A stretch of DNA of 26,568 bases from JAAXZI01 sp045863575. GTDB lineage: Bacteria > Planctomycetota > Phycisphaerae > UBA1845 > PWPN01. Shown one piece after another: positions 21,651 to 26,568 of the stretch. Position 1 is the first letter of the stretch. Every line of letters starts with the position of its first letter. Both the position numbers and the translations under genes were made by a program. The notes below the pieces were generated by a model. The model worked only from the letters and a program-made list of their open reading frames with translations, searched no databases and was not told the DNA's origin. The stretch covers positions 1 to 26,568 of the forward strand of contig BTUC01000036.1 in assembly GCA_045863575.1 (NCBI GenBank), given 5' to 3'.

Positions 21651-24236
21651 ATGGAAGCAACGCAGGAAAAGAGAACTGGCGACCACTCGAATACGCGTTC
21701 CCAGCCCGCCGGATGGCCCGAGGACCTCGGCTACCGGAGCTGGAAGATGTGGGCAGTCCGCGTTCTGGTGGCGCTGATCGCGCTGGGGCTCATCTTCGCC
21801 CTAGGGATGTGGTATGGCTTCGACAAGGGTACTTCCGCCGCGCCGGCTCACGATCATGCCGCTGCCGAGGCGGCCGCACCGGGCGAAGAGATCCTTTACT
21901 GGAGCTGCTCCATGCATCCCCAGATTAAAAAGCCCGGCCCGGACAAGTGCCCCATCTGCTTCATGGACTTGATTCCGGTGCTCGCCGGAGCCGAGGACGA
22001 TGATCCGAACGCACCGCGACTGGGGCTTTCCGCCAGAGCACGAGAGCTGGCCAGGGTTCTGACCACGCCTGTCGAGCGCCGGGAAGTGGCCGTGGACGTG
22101 CGCATGGTCGGCAAGGTGATGACCGACGAGACGCTGATCACCCAGATCAGCAGCTACGTGCCCGGCCGTCTGGATCGACTCTTTGTCGACTATACGGGGA
22201 TCTTCGTCCGCAAGGGCGACCACCTCGCGGAGATCTACAGTCCCGAACTGCTCGTCGCTCAGCGCGAGTACCTGCTGGCGCTGGAAGCCAGGGAACGTGC
22301 GGCACAGGGCGGCCTCAACCTCAGTCCGACCGAACGTACCGGCGCTGACGCGATGCTGCAGTCCGCGCGGCGCAAGCTGGAGCTGTGGGGCATCCCCGAA
22401 GACCAGATCGAGGCGCTTCGGCGTGACCGCCAACCCAGCGATCACATGCGGATCGATGCACCCCAGGAAGGGTGGGTGGTCGAGCGACAAGGCTACGAAG
22501 GCATGTACGTTGATACCGGCACGAAGCTGTTCACCCTGGCCGATCTGCGAACCGTGTGGGTGATGCTCGACGCTTATGAGCTGGATATCGGCTACGTCCG
22601 TCTGGGCCAGGAGGTTCAGTTCGAGACGGAGGCATTTCCCGGACAGGCGTTCCAAGGCCGGGTCGCCTACGTTGACCCGGTGCTGGACCCGAAAACCCGA
22701 ACAGTACAGGTCCGACTGAATGTGCCCAACCCGGACATGAAGCTGCGTCCCGAGATGTTCGTCCGCGCCCGCCTCAAGGCTCAACTGGGAAAGGACGGCA
22801 TGGTGGTGGAGGAGAGCCTGGCTGGAAAGTGGCTATGCCCCATGCACCCGGAGGTGGTTAAGGACGGACCGGGAGAGTGTGACAAGTGCGGCATGGACCT
22901 GGTCAAGGCCGAAACGCTGGGATACGTCAGCACGGGGGCGCGGGCAGCCAAGCTGCTGGCCGTGCCCCAGACGGCCGTCCTGCTCACCGGCAAGCGAGCG
23001 GTCGTTTATGTCGAGCAGACCAAAGACGACGGCACGCCGGTTTATGAAGGCCGGGTGGTCCAACTCGGGCCCCGGACCGGCGATTATTACGTGATCGAAG
23101 ATGGCCTGGAGGAAGGGGAGCGCGTGGTCACCCGCGGCGCGCTGATGATCGACTCGGCCCTGCAGATCATGGCCAAGCCGAGCATGATGCAGCCACCGGC
23201 GGATGCCGTGGCCGAAGACGAGTTGGCTGAGCTGCCGTCGTACTATGTAGCCGGCGCCGGCTATCACCAGCAAGCCAAGCCGGTCATCGAAGCTTACCTG
23301 GCGTTCGCCTCGGCCTTGGCCAACGACGATGCCGAAACGGCCGGTCGGGCCATGGCTGATCTGCGGAAATCGCTGCCGTCTGCGAAAGCCGATGGTCTGC
23401 AGGGCGATGCCGCCGATGCGTTCCAGGCGCGCATGAAGGCGCTGCAGGAGGTGCTGCCCGAGGCTGCTGATGGCTCGATTGATTACCTCCGCGGCAAGCT
23501 GCCGGATCTGACCCGCCAGTTGGAGATGTACTTGCAGGTGTTCGGTCACGAGCTGGATGCTCCGGTGGTCAAGGTGTTCTGCTCGATGGCTTTCGATAAC
23601 CAGGGCGCCGCCTGGTTTCAGGCCGATGAGAAAGTCCGCAATGCCTATTTCGGTGACAAGATGCTCCGTTGCGGGGAAGTCAAGAAGCACTACGAGCCGG
23701 GCGGCGGAGACGCTGAAGCGTCAGAACAGGCCGCTTCCGCTCCGACGCAATCGCGGGCCGTCTCCGGCGCGATGTACCATCAGCACGTCGCCCCCGTTGT
23801 TGACGCTTACTTGAAGCTGGTGGCCGAGCTGGCCAGGAGCGATGCCGCGAAGGCATCGGAAGCCGCGGCCAGCATGCGTTCGGCACTGGCGAAAACCGAG
23901 CCTCACGGTTTGTCCGATGAGGATGCGAAGCTGTTCCAGGATCAGATGCACAAGCTGTCCGCCGCGCTGCCCAAGGACGGCAAGCCGGCGCTGAGCGCGC
24001 TGCGCGAGAGCCTGCCCGCCATCACGGCCGCTCTGCAGAAGTACCTGAGCACGTTCGGCCACAGCCGGCCGGAGCCGCTGGTGCGTCACTTCTGCTCGAT
24101 GGCCTTTGACGACCGGGGCGCCGGCTGGTTACAGGCTGATCGGAACACGCTCAATCCGTACTTCGGCGACGAGATGCGCCGATGCGGCGTGATCGAGCTG
24201 ACCATTGAACGCGACGGCAGCGTGAAGAAGGAATAG
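21651..24236 (+). CDS. cusB: CusB-like RND adaptor with two heavy-metal-binding domains and two DUF3347-like modules
   Basis: An 861-aa periplasmic adaptor, about twice the length of classical CusB. Order: cytoplasmic start; membrane anchor (33-56, VRVLVALIALGLIFALGMWYG); His linker (PAHDHAA); HMBD 1 (83-108, WSCSMHPQ...CPICFMDLIP); then barrel and lipoyl-type regions (SYVPGRLDRLFVDYTG, VRKGDHLAEIYSPEL, DAPQEGWVVERQGYEGMYV, TLADLRTVWVMLDAYELDI, VDPVLDPKTRTVQVRLNV). HMBD 2 (394-419, WLCPMHPE...CDKCGMDLV) is inserted before the membrane-proximal domain (GYVSTGARAAKLLAVPQTAVLLTG). Two DUF3347-like copies follow (538-676, 709-846), each with YHQ...AYL, FGH, FCSMAFD, GAxWxQAD, YFGDxMxRCG. The adaptor should pick up Cu(I)/Ag(I) and pass it to CusA. 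ATG 21651 was chosen for SD CAGGA; the longer frame from 21504 lacks protein character. It is upstream of the CusA-like gene. Confidence 0.88.
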   Translation: MEATQEKRTGDHSNTRSQPAGWPEDLGYRSWKMWAVRVLVALIALGLIFALGMWYGFDKGTSAAPAHDHAAAEAAAPGEEILYWSCSMHPQIKKPGPDKCPICFMDLIPVLAGAEDDDPNAPRLGLSARARELARVLTTPVERREVAVDVRMVGKVMTDETLITQISSYVPGRLDRLFVDYTGIFVRKGDHLAEIYSPELLVAQREYLLALEARERAAQGGLNLSPTERTGADAMLQSARRKLELWGIPEDQIEALRRDRQPSDHMRIDAPQEGWVVERQGYEGMYVDTGTKLFTLADLRTVWVMLDAYELDIGYVRLGQEVQFETEAFPGQAFQGRVAYVDPVLDPKTRTVQVRLNVPNPDMKLRPEMFVRARLKAQLGKDGMVVEESLAGKWLCPMHPEVVKDGPGECDKCGMDLVKAETLGYVSTGARAAKLLAVPQTAVLLTGKRAVVYVEQTKDDGTPVYEGRVVQLGPRTGDYYVIEDGLEEGERVVTRGALMIDSALQIMAKPSMMQPPADAVAEDELAELPSYYVAGAGYHQQAKPVIEAYLAFASALANDDAETAGRAMADLRKSLPSAKADGLQGDAADAFQARMKALQEVLPEAADGSIDYLRGKLPDLTRQLEMYLQVFGHELDAPVVKVFCSMAFDNQGAAWFQADEKVRNAYFGDKMLRCGEVKKHYEPGGGDAEASEQAASAPTQSRAVSGAMYHQHVAPVVDAYLKLVAELARSDAAKASEAAASMRSALAKTEPHGLSDEDAKLFQDQMHKLSAALPKDGKPALSALRESLPAITAALQKYLSTFGHSRPEPLVRHFCSMAFDDRGAGWLQADRNTLNPYFGDEMRRCGVIELTIERDGSVKKE

Positions 24237-24249
24237 CGGCAGGAACGAA

Positions 24250-24390
24250 ATGACGACTGTCGAAATCCGAATGACGAAAGAAGCCCGAAACCCGAATGAC
24301 GAAATCCAAATGAGGACCGGCAGAGTTTCGGACATTCGGGCTTCGTCATTCGTCGTTGATTCGTCATTCTGGTTTCGTCATTCGTCATTC
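24250..24390. repeat. TGACGA/TCGTCA motif cluster forming an inverted repeat between cusB and cusA
   Basis: Forward TGACGA at 24251, 24272, 24297; reverse TCGTCA at 24343, 24361, 24375, 24382, with degenerate copies between. The arms GAATGACGAA+GCCCGAA (24269-24289, with a 4-nt insert AGAA) and TTCGGGCTTCGTCATTC (24335-24351) are complementary over 17 bp, so the spacer RNA would fold into a long hairpin. This looks like a dispersed intergenic repeat and not a gene; its minus-strand frame is the spurious type beginning MTNDETRMTN. Confidence 0.75.
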
Positions 24391-24402
24391 AAGCGAAGTG
24401 GT

Positions 24403-26568
24403 ATGAACATCGAACTTGATCCCCGCCCGGGCATTGTCGACCGGATCATCCGATTCTGCCTGGAAAACAAACTGATTGTTTTCCTGCTGATCGGCTTCCT
24501 CTTCCTGTGGGGCCTGCGGGTCATGCCCTTTGACGTGAAGCAGGAGGTCATCCCGCGCGATCCCATCCCGGTGGACGCAATCCCTGACATCGGGGAGAAC
24601 CAGCAGGTCATCTTCACGGACTGGCCCGGCCGTTCGCCACAGGACGTGGAGGATCAGGTCACCTATCCGCTGACCACCACGCTCCAGGGCACGCCCGGCT
24701 TCAAGACCATCCGCTCGTACTCGATGTTCGGCTTCTCGGTCATCTACGTCATTTTCGAAGATGACGCGGATTTCTACTGGGCCCGTTCGCGGCTGCTGGA
24801 GAAGCTCAACATCGCGCAACAGTTCCTGCCGCCCGGCGTGAGCCCCGCCCTGGGGCCGGACGCCACCGGATTGGGGCAGGTCTACTGGTACACGCTGGAG
24901 GGCTCCAACGGCGGCTTTGACCTCATGGAGCTGCGCAGCATCCAGGACTGGTACGTCCGCTACGCGCTGCAGGCCATTCCCGGTGTCAGCGAGGTGGCCA
25001 GCGTCGGCGGCTACGTGCAGGAGTACCAGATCGACGTGGATCCCGACGCCATGCGGGCTCATCAGGTCAAGCTCAATGATGTGTTCATGGCCGTCCAGAA
25101 GGCCAACATCGACGTCGGCGCCGAGACGGTCGAGTGGAACGGCACGGAGTACATCGTCCGCGGCAAGGGCTTCATCAAGAAGGTTGAGGATGTCGAGAAC
25201 ATCCTGCTGCGCGTCGAAGAGAATGTGCCCATCTACGTCAAGAACGTGGCCCGGGTGCAACTGGGCCCGGCGCTGCGCCGCGGGATGCTGGACAAGGAGG
25301 GCGTCGAGGCGGTCGGCGGCGTCGTTCTGGTGCGTTACGGGGCCAATCCGCTGGAGGTGATCGACAAGGTCAAGCAGCGGATTGAGGAGATCGCCCCCGG
25401 CCTGCCCAAGAAGACGCTGGATGACGGCACCGTTTCACAGGTGCAGATTGTCCCCTTCTACGACCGCACCACGCTCATTCACGAGACGCTGGGCACGCTC
25501 GAGAATGCGCTGATCGATGAAGTCCTGATCACCATGTTCGTGGTTATCGTGTTCATCATGCACTTCCGCAGCGCGTTTCTCATCTGCCTCAACCTGCCCA
25601 TCGCCATCATGGGCGCGTTCATCCTCATGAGCGTTTTCAAGATTGATTCCAATCTCATGAGCCTGGGCGGCATCGCCATCGCCATTGGCACGATGGTGGA
25701 CATGGGCATCATTCTCTGTGAGAACATCGTCAAGCATTACGACGAGGCTCCGGAGGGCGAGCCCACGCTGGAGACCATTTACCGGGCCAGCAGCGAAGTA
25801 GGCGGCGCGGTGATCACCGCCATCTCGACGACGCTGGTGTCGTTTTTGCCGGTCTTCGCGATGTTCGGACCGGAGGGCAAGCTGTTCAAGCCGCTGGCTT
25901 ACACCAAGAGTTTCGCCCTGCTGGCGTCGGTCGTGGTGGCCCTGACCATCATCCCGGCATTGGCGCACCTGATCTTCCGCCGCCAGCGACCTGGTGAGAT
26001 GCCGTACCACCAGGTGGGCTGGTGGGCCTGGCGCCTCCTGCTCCTGGGGGCGGGGATCTTTGGCGGGCTGTACGTCAGTTACGCCGCCTGGCTGCTGGTG
26101 GTCTTCGCCGTGTGGGCGACGGCAGAACCCTTTCTTCCGCCTGTGGCCCGCACTATCGGCAAGTACGTGTCCAGCTACACCGCGGCCGCCGGCGTGCTTT
26201 ACCTGCTCACGCTGCACTGGATGCCGCTGGGACTGGGTGTGGGGTTGACCAAAAACCTGATCTTTGTCTTCGTGCTCAACGCCGTGTGGACGGCCAGCCG
26301 ACTGATTTTCATCGATTTCTATCCGTACCTGCTCAGTTTCTTCCTGCGGCACAAGGTGGCCTTCCTGACTATCCCGACCGTCATGGTCGTCTTCGGCGTC
26401 ACCGTGTGGCTGGGGTTCGGAAATGTGTTCGCCTGGATGCCCAAGCCGGCTACCGAGGAGCGGACCGGTGTGGCCGGGATTTACCAGAAGCTCTGGGTGG
26501 CCGGTCAGCACGAGCTCCCCGGCCTCGGACGCGAGTTCATGCCCCCGCTGGATGAGGGCTCGTTCCTG
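24403..26568 (+). CDS. cusA: CusA-like heavy-metal RND efflux pump (partial, C-terminus beyond window)
   Basis: The first 722 codons of an HME-RND inner-membrane pump; the frame is open to the window end. TM1 (22-38) is followed by the family segments DIGENQQVIFTDWPGRSPQDVEDQVTYPLTT (62-92, with a longer N-terminal loop than usual), IRSYSMFGFSVIYVIFEDD and DFYWARSRLLEKLN. The porter domain includes ALQAIPGVSEVASVGG. TM2-TM6 span 371-528, including the proton-relay helix GGIAIAIGTMVDMGIILCEN with D433. An extra region of ~110 residues (~529-640) carries about four hydrophobic segments that I do not recall from E. coli CusA. PYLLSFFLRHKVAFLTIPTV then resumes the pump, and REFMPPLDEGSFL is the normal start of the second porter half. 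ATG 24403 has only a weak SD. It follows cusB after a 166-nt repeat-filled spacer. Cu/Ag export with the adaptor and TolC protein is expected. Confidence 0.92.
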   Translation, partial: MNIELDPRPGIVDRIIRFCLENKLIVFLLIGFLFLWGLRVMPFDVKQEVIPRDPIPVDAIPDIGENQQVIFTDWPGRSPQDVEDQVTYPLTTTLQGTPGFKTIRSYSMFGFSVIYVIFEDDADFYWARSRLLEKLNIAQQFLPPGVSPALGPDATGLGQVYWYTLEGSNGGFDLMELRSIQDWYVRYALQAIPGVSEVASVGGYVQEYQIDVDPDAMRAHQVKLNDVFMAVQKANIDVGAETVEWNGTEYIVRGKGFIKKVEDVENILLRVEENVPIYVKNVARVQLGPALRRGMLDKEGVEAVGGVVLVRYGANPLEVIDKVKQRIEEIAPGLPKKTLDDGTVSQVQIVPFYDRTTLIHETLGTLENALIDEVLITMFVVIVFIMHFRSAFLICLNLPIAIMGAFILMSVFKIDSNLMSLGGIAIAIGTMVDMGIILCENIVKHYDEAPEGEPTLETIYRASSEVGGAVITAISTTLVSFLPVFAMFGPEGKLFKPLAYTKSFALLASVVVALTIIPALAHLIFRRQRPGEMPYHQVGWWAWRLLLLGAGIFGGLYVSYAAWLLVVFAVWATAEPFLPPVARTIGKYVSSYTAAAGVLYLLTLHWMPLGLGVGLTKNLIFVFVLNAVWTASRLIFIDFYPYLLSFFLRHKVAFLTIPTVMVVFGVTVWLGFGNVFAWMPKPATEERTGVAGIYQKLWVAGQHELPGLGREFMPPLDEGSFL

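Noticed and set aside
22833..23690. 285-aa minus-strand frame
   Set aside because: Antisense to the cusB C-terminal modules, whose duplicated motifs show the real frame.
24086..24388. 100-aa minus-strand frame starting MTNDETRMTN
   Set aside because: Translation of the TGACGA repeat cluster; this repeat yields spurious proteins.
24385..26511. Long minus-strand frames of 291 and 358 aa
   Set aside because: Antisense to the CusA-like pump, whose plus-strand frame is open for 722 codons with RND motifs.

Overview
The window reads as a fragment of a GC-rich (roughly 60% or more, by eye) planctomycete genome, probably a metagenome-assembled Phycisphaerae-like lineage. The evidence is a prepilin-type protein with the FTLIELMVVVGIIALL...LPSLARARE start typical of that phylum, a secreted sulfatase, a DUF5010-type and a GH67-like secreted carbohydrate enzyme, a DUF4070-type radical SAM protein, and dispersed palindromic intergenic repeats. 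A 10-N gap at 1653-1662 shows that this is a scaffold. No tRNA, rRNA, CRISPR array, insertion sequence or phage gene was seen. Taxonomy is inferred from gene content only.

Layout. 159-3019: a nicotinate phosphoribosyltransferase-family gene, a small Ala/Ser-rich protein split by the assembly gap, and type II thymidine kinase (tdk). 3071-5695: two minus-strand secreted enzymes, a nitrilase-superfamily amidohydrolase and a DUF5010/GH99-like protein. 5831-6777: a promoter-like site, a ferritin-like protein and a [2Fe-2S] ferredoxin, probably one iron-handling operon. 6960-11523: a GH67-like secreted protein, a tiny Tyr-rich secreted protein, a sulfatase and a double zinc-ribbon protein. 11586-13993: a CpsB/YwqE-type PHP phosphoesterase and a B12-binding radical SAM enzyme of the HpnP-like group. 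14079-15155: a prepilin-like protein. 15332-18140: an M48-like lipoprotein protease, an anti-sigma factor, an ECF sigma factor, and a divergent small lipoprotein with a perfect 9-residue repeat.

18223-26568 is the most interesting block: a heavy-metal (Cu/Ag-type) resistance locus. A periplasmic His-rich protein with four tandem YHS-like domains diverges from a TolC-family lipoprotein. This is followed on the same strand by a CusB-like adaptor of unusual architecture (membrane anchor, two heavy-metal-binding domains, two C-terminal DUF3347-like modules) and by a CusA-like RND pump that runs off the window and carries a large extra membrane insertion. Together these look like a tripartite efflux pump with unusually many metal-capture modules: periplasmic binding by the YHS protein, hand-over through the adaptor's binding modules, and export through CusA and TolC.

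Intergenic DNA holds repeat families. One is an 11-mer, TAGCGGCCGGC and its complement, found five times outside gene bodies; twice its TAG is a gene's own stop codon. Another is a cluster of TGACGA/TCGTCA motifs folded as an inverted repeat between cusB and cusA. There is also a 17-bp perfect hairpin between two convergent genes. Long opposite-strand open frames are common because of the GC content and were discarded.
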